From Plasmopara viticola (Eukaryota > Oomycota > Peronosporomycetes > Peronosporales > Peronosporaceae), in NCBI GenBank assembly GCA_001695595.3, contig MBPM02000033.1, forward strand, positions 496,001 to 560,000: DNA of 64,000 bases, read 5' to 3'. The notes beneath the pieces were generated by a model that saw only the letters and a program-made list of their open reading frames with translations, searched no databases and was not told the DNA's origin. The position numbers and the translations under genes are program-made. Shown piece after piece: positions 11,588 through 20,239 of this stretch; position 1 is the first letter of the stretch, and each line of letters begins with the position of its first letter.

Positions 11588-12944
11588 TTAATTCGGTAGG
11601 TAGTACTTCAAAATGATCGGGTCTGGGTCCTTATCCAATCCAAAAATACAGCGACATGACGAAAAATCTCCAGCTTTCTGTGATCCTTTCTGGTTTGCGA
11701 ATAACATTTGTGATACTGCCGGTCTCATTTTCAACGACGGCATAATCCTTCGCTGCGAGTGCAGCCTACTTTCCATCAACTGCGAATCGAGCCATGTGCT
11801 CACCGATCCCATCACCATTCACGAGCAATTCGATTCCCCATCGAAGACTTCCGTTCAAATAGAAATCAATTTCACCATCGATGCGCTGATCGAGCTGACG
11901 AGGTAAATCTGGGAAGATTCTTGACAGCTCTGGACAAATGTAACATGAAGGCAGCGTGTGGAGCGCAAGAGCAGCCATAAATTGGTGCTAGAAATCAGCT
12001 TCCTTCGAGTAGCTATCTGAGCAACCACCGTCTGAGCACAGATGCAGACATACTTCCAATCACATTTCTGATTAGGTCTTGTAGCGACTTTGGATTGCAT
12101 TCAGAACGACTTGGAATAGCTACTTGTTAAAGTATCTCTATGCCAAGGGAGAAGCAAACATCAAAAGCCATTGCCGTTGTGAGTAACGATCCCAACCGCG
12201 TAAAGAATTGCTTTTCATCATCATTCAATTGCATACCCAACGGACCACATGTAGGATCGCGGACCAGACACCTGATGAGAATCAACTGAAGATTGCGACT
12301 GGCACGTGTTGTATGCCCATTTCCAAAACAGCGTGCCAATTGATTGACAAAATTGCTCGACAGGTAATACACGAACACTTCTATTTCAACTAGAGCAACG
12401 GCCTTCAAGTAGTGCTCAAACAGTATATCACATATGCTATGCAAGAAACTAATGTGTCCATTGCACTCGCGTATAATGACTTGCATCAACGTGGGAACGC
12501 GTAGGAGAGTTTCTCCACCAATTTTTCACGTGAGAAATGTGGAAGCTGTAAATTGATTCCTTCTGCAAGCGGTCGATACGATGTGAATATCTGATAAGTT
12601 GAAGTCGTTGGTTCCACCACACACGTGGTAATTCCCTTCTTTTGGCTCAAAATCCCTCTCCAAAGTCTTAGGATTCTTGATCCACAACAACGGACCCATG
12701 TACACGCAGCCTTCCGGATGTCCATTCTCATCGAGCATCAGAGCAGTCGCGCTAGCCCCATCGAGCCACGCGCCGCCCTCCGTCTTCGCCAGGAAGAGCT
12801 GCAGGTCGTTGTCGACGCCCGTGATCATCGCTGGGTTCTCCACCTTAGCCACGTGTTTCAAGTCCCCCACCGACTGACTCTCGTCGATGTCCACTGGAAA
12901 CGCGCTGCCCGCCTACCAACGATCGCACAAAAGAGCTTTACCAT
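11588..12944 (-). pseudogene. Crinkler (CRN) effector pseudogene 1, nuclease-like C-terminal domain
   Basis: CRN proteins are secreted or translocated host-cell effectors of oomycetes with a conserved N-terminal LFLAK domain and varied C-terminal domains. The ATG at 12944 opens the canonical MVKLFCAIVG. One base is then missing compared with the CRN at 19506, which throws the rest of the LFLAK domain ([28 protein letters not shown]; 12894-12526) into another frame. The middle (about 12490-12120) is open but diverged. The C-terminal region near 11920-11770 reads FPDLPRQLDQRIDGEIDFYL then WGIELLVNGDGIGEHMARF, which resembles the PD-(D/E)XK-like nuclease domain seen in many CRNs (D of IDFY, E of IELL). 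Stops and frame changes lie near 12127, 11978 and 11766. Its upstream sequence shares a promoter block with CRN 2. I am confident it is a broken CRN; the domain name is less sure. Confidence 0.82.
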
Positions 12945-12962
12945 TGTTCCTCAGTTCTAAGA

Positions 12963-13020
12963 AGGGAGCGAGAAGTACTTGAGCGGGTAAAACATAGATT
13001 TTTAACCAATGATGAGACTC
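12963..13020 (-). promoter_or_regulatory. Conserved CRN upstream block (copy in CRN 1)
   Basis: The plus-strand words GAGCGAGAAGTACTT (12966-12980), TAGATTTT and AACCAATGATG (13005-13014) recur in the same order and spacing upstream of CRN 2 (19871-19885, 19898-19905, 19906-19916). On the coding strand the last word presents ATTGGTT, an inverted CCAAT box. Conservation in two otherwise diverged pseudogenes suggests the ancestral CRN promoter or 5' UTR. Shared descent alone could also explain it. Confidence 0.5.
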
Positions 13021-13560
13021 CATGTCGCAACTAATCCTAATAATGTTCTATTGGTCCAAAGATCCAAAAGACGTGGCTCTCGCTATAAGGTGGACGTCGT
13101 CAAATCAACGTCTGCTAGATTTCAACGATGAACATCTATTCTGAGTAGTGCATACCTGGGGATGAGACTACCATACCTGGATAAGAAGTGTCCAATGGAC
13201 AAGAATGGAATTTCTCGGGACGTGGAAACCATACTTAGGATTAGTAGTCAAGGATGAGAATACCATTCCCACAATGTGACAATTTCAGGCTGTACTCGAT
13301 CACCACATGTGTCCGTTCTCAGTATCGATTTCAGACTTGATCTAATTCTGTGTTCCTTAACTACCAGTATCTTTTGTAATTCGACGTACGAGTCGTACGG
13401 AATTGTAATAGACAATCGCTACTTCCATCCATTGCGCTCATTGAAATTTTCAAAGCAGACCAAATTTCCTATATTTGCTCAACAATTTTTCTTCACAACT
13501 CGGTCCATAACAACAACTTGACAACCATATTTGCTCTTTGCCCTATTTCAAAACTAAAGG
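13021..13560. other. Intergenic, nothing recognised
   Basis: Between the CRN 1 upstream block and the seipin stop codon. It contains small direct word repeats (ATACCTGG, GGGATGAGA) and no credible coding frame. Confidence 0.4.
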
Positions 13561-14757
13561 CTAAATTTCATAATCACTTACTAACGACGAAGTGACCACT
13601 GGCTCCATCTTCACATCCACTTCTTTGTCTTTCGTATCATCAAACTCCTCCGTGACTTTTTTAATCGTCGCCGATTGCTCATCCATATTGTTTGATAAGA
13701 ACGACACTTCACCCATCAGCGTCTCGTTTTTTCCGTCTGTCGTGACGTCCGCCACGGACGACAAATCCGTTGCAAACAGCTCCTTCGCCTTGTCACGTGC
13801 TTCGGCAGCTGACACTTCCAATACTGCAGCATCGGCAGCTGCTTCCTCACTCAGTTGTGGAAGTGCATACACTGCGTACAAAATCACTAGCATCAGCGCT
13901 TCCAATAAAACAATGTTGATGATAAACAAGAGCGCGGTCGGCACTGCCCAATGATACATCAAATAGCGAAGGCCCGTCAGCTGCGCAATTACTGTAAGCT
14001 TAGCCGAATAGACCTGCAACTTTGGTGTATTAATTTCAATGTCGACACGCGTCAGTGGAAATTCGACCCTTTCTGGATAACCATTGATTGCTGTCACGCG
14101 CAGCGTCTGGGCTGGCTCCGAGAAGCCTAAAGTGTAGGGCACGAGCCAAACTGCCATCTTCAGCCAGCGCACAGGCATCGGCATATCATGCAGCGTCACA
14201 GGTCGAGCACTTGTGGCAAGTTCCTTTTTGTGGTCGTCAAAAAGCGTCGTCGACACCATAAACACACCAACCTCCACATTGTCTCGCGACTCAGGTACTG
14301 TTAGCTCCACAATCACGTCATACTTCATGCCGGGTACCAAAACAGGCTGCGTTGATCGCGCAGGTTTTGACACGAGTGATTGCCACTGGTGAATTGGGTC
14401 CAGCAAGTCCAGCGACGCCTTTGGAACACTAGGCATAAAATTTCCATACTTGTTCATGTCCATGTGGCGTTCTCCGTAGTGAAAAAACACGTCCTGCTCG
14501 TGGAATCTAGATGGAATGACAAGGTAGTATAGCGCTGCGTAAAACAGCGACGCCATAGTAAAAAGGAGTGAGACAATGGCAAATATCTGCGTAGTGCGAT
14601 AGGCCCAAAACACTAGCATTTTGGTATACAATTTGACCACACGCGTCAGCTCTCCACGCAGACGTTGACGCTCTGCTTCATCATGTATTAACTCAGTCGC
14701 GTTGGCTGGCAGCAACGCTACCAGCAGTGTCCAGGGCACCCACGACATCAGCGTCAT
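13561..14757 (-). CDS. Seipin family protein (lipid-droplet biogenesis)
   Basis: The single exon encodes 398 residues. Seipins are ER proteins that form rings at ER-lipid droplet contacts and organise droplet assembly. The layout fits: a first hydrophobic membrane segment at about residues 57-81 (TQIFAIVSLLFTMASLFYAA), a luminal beta-rich region of about 185 residues with the typical start of strands (YDVIVELTVPESRDNVEVGV, MVSTTLFD), and a second membrane segment at about 271-299 (AVPTALLFIINIVLLEALML), followed by an acidic, Ala/Asp-rich cytosolic tail of about 100 residues. The ATG at 14757 is the first in frame. Upstream, TCATTCTTTCAATTTG on the coding strand (plus-strand 14817-14832) resembles the oomycete initiator/flanking promoter. 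The gene is divergent from the RBR ligase gene, whose start codon lies 74 bp away. No frame damage is seen. The call rests on topology and motif resemblance and is fairly secure. Confidence 0.85.
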   Translation of the reverse strand: MTLMSWVPWTLLVALLPANATELIHDEAERQRLRGELTRVVKLYTKMLVFWAYRTTQIFAIVSLLFTMASLFYAALYYLVIPSRFHEQDVFFHYGERHMDMNKYGNFMPSVPKASLDLLDPIHQWQSLVSKPARSTQPVLVPGMKYDVIVELTVPESRDNVEVGVFMVSTTLFDDHKKELATSARPVTLHDMPMPVRWLKMAVWLVPYTLGFSEPAQTLRVTAINGYPERVEFPLTRVDIEINTPKLQVYSAKLTVIAQLTGLRYLMYHWAVPTALLFIINIVLLEALMLVILYAVYALPQLSEEAAADAAVLEVSAAEARDKAKELFATDLSSVADVTTDGKNETLMGEVSFLSNNMDEQSATIKKVTEEFDDTKDKEVDVKMEPVVTSSLVSDYEI

Positions 14758-14816
14758 GACCGTTGGCTCCTTTTTTCTTTATGAGAATTTTCGATTAGTT
14801 TTCACTTTTAAGGTGT

Positions 14817-14832
14817 TGCAAATTGAAAGAAT
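14817..14832 (-). promoter_or_regulatory. Oomycete initiator + flanking promoter-like element for seipin
   Basis: On the minus strand this reads TCATTCTTTCAATTTG, close to the oomycete core promoter pattern (YCATTYY followed by CAWTTT). It sits 60-75 bases upstream of the seipin ATG, the usual distance, and overlaps the proposed start codon of the divergent RBR gene (14831-14833). Confidence 0.5.
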
Positions 14833-15916
14833 GACAATGCTGCGCGGCTTTATGCGTGGGTGTAGGCGCCTGATGGCTACGTTTGTAGCACCCGATACGT
14901 GCCCGATCTGTCTGGATACCATTCCAGTGCTGGCGCTACGTGATGTAGAGAGCAGAGCTGACAAAGCGCATGCGAAATTGCGTTGTCGCCATCGCTTTTG
15001 CGCCGGTAACGAGCTGCTCAGTATTGCAATTTTACAATAACAAGTCGATGGGTGTATTGACGACAATAAGTGATTGATTGATGCAGAGTGCGTTCGGAAG
15101 TACATTAAAATGAAGGTTTTAGCACGACAAGTTGAAGAAGGTGCGAGTTGTGGGTGGCTCCTTTTGAAAGTCACTATAATGGCTAACAAAGGGGTTACAC
15201 ACAGATGAATTAGTGTGTCCAGTGATCAATTGTAAGCAGAGTATTAAGGACGAGGACTTAGAACGCATTATTGGCGAAGATGAGACGGTAGCCTATCGAT
15301 TGGTGCTGAAGCGCAAGCGAGTACGATGCACTTTATTACGTGTTGACGTGAGATGAGAGTCACTTGATTGTTTTTGTAATAGGACGAGAAGAATCCAAGC
15401 GCGCGGTGGTGTCCACGACCTGGCTGTGATGAGCTTATCATTTGTGTGAGCACGAACAATTTTACGTGTCCAAAGTGCGAAACGCAAGGTTGTTTTCGTT
15501 GTCGTGGCTATGCGCATCGGTTTTGGTTTTGTCGTGGGGAAGAGGACAAATCGTATCTGGCCTGGGAAACTTCCGTGGGCAAGCACAAGGCTGTTCGACC
15601 GTGTCCCCAATGCCAAATGCGCATTTGGAAAAATGAGGGGTGCAATCACATGACGTGTACGCAATGCCGGTTTGAATACTGCTGGGTCTGCGAATGCACG
15701 TGGGATGCCAGTCATTACGCTTGTTATGATTTGCCATTCGGTGGAATTTCATCCGCTTGGTTGGTGCATCGAGTATTGGGCTACGCAATTATTGTGCTCA
15801 TTGTGGCTGTAATTTCTGCATTTGGATTTTACGCATTTGTGGGTGGCTACATTGTGTTTTGCGCCGTCTTGCACTGTACTCACCTTTTACAGAGACCTAT
15901 GAATGGACATCAATGA
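14831..15916 (+). CDS. RBR-type E3 ubiquitin ligase with C-terminal membrane segment; four exons
   Basis: The model is join(14831..15005, 15087..15140, 15205..15320, 15383..15916), 292 residues. Introns of 81, 64 and 62 nt have GT..AG ends and keep one frame; splicing rebuilds the RING1 ligand series (CPIC at 24-27, then CRHRFC joined to AEC across intron 1, then CPVINC after intron 2), which strongly supports the model. The IBR domain follows (CPRPGC at 125-130, CPKC, CFRC, FWFC). RING2 reads CPQC at 189-192 and EGCNHMTC, with the presumed catalytic cysteine at 202 that takes ubiquitin as a thioester, then CWVCEC. The tail has one or two hydrophobic segments (YAIIVLIVAVISAFGFYAFV), so it probably acts at an intracellular membrane, like the RNF19/RNF144 group. 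Substrates are unknown. The start could instead be the in-frame ATG at 14873, since the first ATG overlaps the seipin promoter element. Confidence 0.88.
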
Positions 15917-16392
15917 TACAAACTTCGTAGCACATCTCCTGTATTGTTACTACATTTAGTGCGGCATTGTATTGAATACTAAGTATGACGTATCCTGCTA
16001 AAAATGAGATACCCTGAGAAACCCGAGCGATTGCGGCAAATCTGCGTTAGATTAGACGACACAATCAATTTCAAAGCGTTGATGGATAAGCGAATAAAAT
16101 CCGATCAATTCCTGCTGATCGGCCAAACACCTACCCTTTTTTATAGAAACCCGAAATGAGTTCTGCATGAGAGAAATACATGGCTATAAAATTTGCGAGA
16201 GAACTCCATACATTCTACATAGTACATGCGTGGAGAACATTTCTTGCCATTGAAATTGGAATTGACAATAATATTGATTACAACGTTTTCACCACCGTAA
16301 GAAACTCATCATCCAAGGCGCATACTTAACGAGGGAATGCCATAAAATTCACGCGCATGTGTTTCATTAGATAGTTAAGAGAATGTTTGCCT
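15917..16392. other. Intergenic, nothing recognised
   Basis: The 3' flank of the RBR gene up to the polymerase relic of copy B. No coding frame or repeat was identified. Confidence 0.4.
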
Positions 16393-17575
16393 TTACATCG
16401 CAACTTGTACATCACAATTTTGTAACACGCATCCAAACAGCATTGGTGCTTGCTTATAACTCATCTCTTGCAGCTCTGCCTCCATCAGATCATACCATAC
16501 AAGCAGCGCTGCATCTGCGTCTGCTTGCGATGGAGCTGCAGGTGTAAGCTGCAAGGATGCTTGCGATGCTTGTTATCGCAAATAATCTTAGTGATGACAG
16601 CTTGGCTATCTCCAAGATAATGCTCGCGATGGTCGATGACAATCTTGAACGCAATGATCGCCTTAAGCTTATATCTAGAGCCAAGGTAGTTCAGCTTGTC
16701 AGCCAACTCCATAATCCGAATGTCCGAAATCACCTTCTTTCGAATATCAGCCTTGCTGTTGATAGTGGCAGACCAATTATACACATCAGCGTTGACGAGA
16801 TTCGGATAGAAGTAGCGAGTATCATCAGGATCGGTCTTGCTTACAAGTTCGTACCCAAGAGCAGTAATTGCCACGAAGCACTTGCCTGGCTCGAAAGAAC
16901 ATTCTCGAGCTTATCGTAGAAATCAGTAGCCTCGATACTCTCATATAGGTGTGATTCCATGTGATTTCCAATGTAGAAACGGCACTAAGGATCAGCCTTG
17001 TAGTCAGGCGACAAGTGTTTTTCAATGGTTTCAGTCGAAACGTTCTGCTAATCTCGGGTAGATTGGGCGCGAAACGTTGCTTGCATTAATCATCTTACCC
17101 CTTTTACCACACATCTTAACACGGTAGCTACTACCCCATTTGATAGCTTGGATATTTGATCACCTTAATCCTTCGAGCTCGCATGCAAACATGTTGCCTA
17201 TGTATGACTGGCTATATTCGTCTTCGTAGATATGACTTTAGAATATTGTGATCTTGTATCAGGATCGACTTTCTATCTTAGTCATCTACAAAAAAAGCTG
17301 AAATTAAATATTTGGTTTATGCCCTGTTCAAGGCTCTAACCCAGTCATTTGAAGAATTGGTTTTGACTGTTTATCAGAGCAAAAAAAATTACGCGCGAAA
17401 GGGTTAATTGATTAGTTACAATCAAGCGCTTTCTGTGTCGTTACTTTCGGTTCTCGGCTTACGCCTGCGAGCTCGAACCTGGTCTCTATTCTTGTCGTCG
17501 TAGCTCTTTTGATACATCAAGCGAGCGTTGCGCTGGTAGTAGCGCCTCTGTGCTGTTTTAATGCGCTCTTTGGTA
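16393..17575 (-). pseudogene. N-terminal part of the same family-B polymerase-type gene, copy B
   Basis: From about 17565 down, this copy shows the basic segment (TKERIKTAQRRYYQR, KSYDDKNRDQVRARRRKPRT), a block WGSSYRVKMCGKRGKMINAS, then MESHLYESIEATDFYDKLEN and the 129-residue open stretch at 16874-16485 containing DDTRYFYPNLVNADVYNWS and MELADKLNYLGSRYKLKAI. Each block is matched in copy A, where it is followed by the polymerase exonuclease motifs. Below 16621 the two copies diverge. Copy B instead ends in another frame (PAAPSQADADAALL, WYDLMEAELQEMSYKQAP) stopping at 16393. Stops and frame changes separate the blocks. The polymerase call is by synteny with copy A; the N-terminal segment alone would not have been recognised. 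Confidence 0.6.
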
Positions 17576-17701
17576 GTATACCACTATATAATTAACTTTA
17601 CATCTGTCAAAAAAAAAATTCCAAGTGGAAAAACACAAAATCCTATACTCACTGTGCGATTTCACCCTTCACTTCAGTGTATTAAACCAACACTTCACAA
17701 A

Positions 17702-19506
17702 TCACCTTTCTAATAGCGATTCGATGGCCGTCAAGAGTGATTTAGCCGTGGGTCTGCTTGACGGATTCTTCTGCAAACACTGTAACTTTATTTTTTCCAA
17801 TTCAGGCAAAAGATCTTGAAAAGGAAATGTCATCAATAGGTAGCCCACGCTCCAAATGTCAACCTTGACCGTGTGGGACGAAGATGATAGTATCTCGGGA
17901 GCATGCGAGTCCGTCTTTAAATGACTTACTTTTGCAGCCGGCGGTGATGTTCCTTCGTCAAAGTCAATCAAAAACCACTTGTCGCCTTCGGTTAAGTACT
18001 TGAGCACATTATCCCATCTCAAGTCTCGATGCATCAGATTGATTGCGTGCAGTGCTACTAGCGCCTTGAGTAAATCCCGCAGAACCATCAGGAGCTGCTG
18101 GCCGTTTCATACGGGGCATGTAGACCAATGGGTGCCATTTTCACATGCTTCTTCTTCATGTTAGCGTTCTTTAGCTCCACAACGTTCGGGACTGAACGTT
18201 TCTTCATTTTACGATGCAATTCCTTCAAATTGCGAATTATTCCATCACTTGGCATGCTCTCGGGATATGTTTTCACCACACAATCTTCTGCATACTCAAT
18301 CAGCACTCCGTTACTTCTTTTGAGATTAATGTACTCGGGTATACCCAGCGGACGGATAAGATTCACAACAGGCTTGAAAAGAGTCGAAAGGTTGAGCACG
18401 GCGAGAAAGAACGACAGCCTGTCTTAAAGACTTCCCAAATTGTACGTTTCAATCTTTTATGCTTTCGCACCATCCTTGTTTTTTTGTCTTTTCGAATAGT
18501 GACCAAGCATACTAGTAGTCCCACAGCAGCATAACCAAAAACATAGGGCGCGTCGTCATATCTCCATGTTAGTTTCTCATGCAATTCTTTTACCGGCACA
18601 TCCAACTCGCCCCTTGCTTTTTCTTCACCGCGAAACACGCACACATTACTATTCATGCTATAGAAGCACAAATTTGGTCGATACGCGCCGGTAGACACCG
18701 ATCAGCCACATTGGGTCTGAGACACGGCCCAGATTGGTGGACACATTCGTGTTGCGACGAAAGATTCCGTCAGTCACAAGCCTCAACAATTTCGCAATGA
18801 CGGAATCCCACGAGTCAATATACGTAGCTTCAGTAGCCGACTCGAAGCCGGAGCCAAGAGGATCGATTACTTCCCTCAAAGCAGCCGCAGTAATATCTGA
18901 AATTGTTCCACGCGGTTCGGGCTCGAATAGCTTGTCCAACACGCTGGAAAATTCTCCTGTTGAGTATTTCGTTGACATAATCTTGAATAGTCTGTCATTG
19001 ACGGGGATCTTGACGTGAAGTGCGCGTTGCAGGTGGTCTTTCACAGCTTCTTCACAAGTCGACGGTAGTGCTGTAACCCGCTCATCCTTTATAGCCTTTA
19101 TCCAGGCGTCTGGAGCGTCTTCGTCTTCTACTCTTTTCCTCTTCCGTTAATTCTCAGGTGCCTGTGCACCCCTCGGAAGCACCACTAGCACGTGAACTTG
19201 GCCTTCACCCGGTTGAAAACTATCGCCAAAGTGCTTGGGGTTTTTAATCCACAGTGTATGATCCATCTGCACGCATCCTTGCGAGTGTCCACATTCATCG
19301 AGCGCCACAGCAGCCGCGCTGGCCCCATCGAGCCACGCGCCGCCCTCCGTCTTCGCCAGGAATAGCTGTAGCTCGTCTGCGGGGAACTGGTACATCTTTT
19401 TCGCTTTGACCGCGTCCTTCAAGTCCCCCACCGACTGACTCTCATCGTTGTCCACTGGGAACGCGCTGCTCGCCACACCAACGATGGCACAAAAGAGCTT
19501 TACCAT
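17702..19506 (-). pseudogene. Crinkler (CRN) effector pseudogene 2, kinase-type C-terminal domain
   Basis: The ATG at 19506 opens MVKLFCAIVG and an intact LFLAK domain ([31 protein letters not shown]) ending in the HVLVVLP motif near 19190. An in-frame TAA at 19147-19149 follows directly, yet the same frame continues open beyond it to about 18660 (KRKRVEDEDAPDAWIK, LHVKIPVNDRLFKIM). Frame changes follow near 18670-18700, near 18400 and near 18088. The C-terminal domain is a protein kinase: HRDLRWDNVL with the catalytic Asp, LIDFDEG in place of DFG, APEI, and DIWSVGYLLMTFP, ending at 17702. This matches the CRN8-like kinase class that phosphorylates in host nuclei. With one nonsense codon and at least three frameshifts it is a pseudogene, unless the assembly is faulty. 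A SINE-like element separates the start codon from the promoter block. Confidence 0.88.
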
Positions 19507-19514
19507 CTCTCCTC

Positions 19515-19844
19515 TAGCTTGGAAAAGGTTGGGGTGACGCCCTCCTTCCAAGCGCGGGGGCTAAATGTTCGCGCGCTTCGGGCAGGTGCTCTCGGGCATC
19601 TGCAGGTCTCTAACGAGTCTCACCCTCGACGCGACGGTCTCCAGCACCGGGCGCCACCTGGGCTCTTACCAAGTCAGAGATAAACAAACTAATGGAAGAC
19701 CCTCAAGACCTCGGTGCTGGCTGCACTGCCCGCCGAACGAGACTCGACGTATGCGGACACCACTCTATGCCGTGGACTAGCCAGACTGAGCCTAGCACGT
19801 GCATAACTTGGCAACGCGTTAACGCAATACATTACACTACATTA
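19515..19844 (+). mobile_element. SINE-like element, copy 1, inserted just upstream of the CRN 2 start codon
   Basis: This 330-bp unit begins TAGCTTGGAAAAGGTTGGGG and ends in a short (CATTAC)-type tail, AATACATTACACTACATTA. It is nearly identical to 38901-39223. It is flanked by CATCTCTCCTC at 19504-19514 and again at 19845-19855, an 11-bp target-site duplication. The left copy includes the CRN start codon, whose complement is CAT. The unit has no open frame, no inverted ends and a variable-length repeated tail, which fits a SINE. I did not find a clean pol III A or B box, so the class is tentative. Confidence 0.75.
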
Positions 19845-19865
19845 CATCTCTCCTCCCAGTTTTTA

Positions 19866-19921
19866 AAATGGAGCGAGAAGTACTTAAGCGTGTGACCTAG
19901 ATTTTGAACCAATGATGTGAC
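19866..19921 (-). promoter_or_regulatory. Conserved CRN upstream block displaced by the SINE-like insertion
   Basis: GAGCGAGAAGTACTT (19871-19885) and AACCAATGATG (19906-19916) match the block upstream of CRN 1. There the block begins about 22 bases from the ATG; here it is about 365 bases away because of the 330-bp insertion and its duplicated target. On the coding strand it carries an ATTGG (inverted CCAAT) word. Confidence 0.5.
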
Positions 19922-20239
19922 GCCATGTCGCTTCATGCAACCCTTGAACCGGTACCGATTTCGAGTTGCTGCGGAAAATCGAGTCGGTCGTGCGGAGTGT
20001 AGTGCATGGATTTTGTCACTCGTAGACTTGCCTTTCATAACCTTTGATTGTAATACTTCTTTGTATGAGATATTGCTGCAAAGGAATGTCTTGTAATAAA
20101 CACGGAGGAAGCCGCAGCGATTCAAGTCATTATCGGTATGAACGAGAAAGAAGCAGCTGTTTGGTGATGTGCTCGTACAAGAATGAAAAAAAATTAAGAA
20201 GAAAAGTCCCAATTAAGAACTGTTTTAGTCTCATCTTAA

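Noticed and set aside
13592..13954. 120-codon plus-strand frame inside the seipin gene
   Set aside because: Antisense shadow of the well-supported seipin coding sequence; Ser/Thr-rich composition follows from the opposite strand.
16557..16919. 120-codon plus-strand frame conserved as 996-1295 in copy A
   Set aside because: It is the complement of the polymerase N-terminal segment, whose minus-strand reading is the more protein-like and leads into recognised motifs in copy A.
19515..19844. Reading the repeat as a solo LTR (minus strand starts TGTAATG)
   Set aside because: The other end is not CA and the flanking duplications are 9-11 bp, too long for LTR elements.
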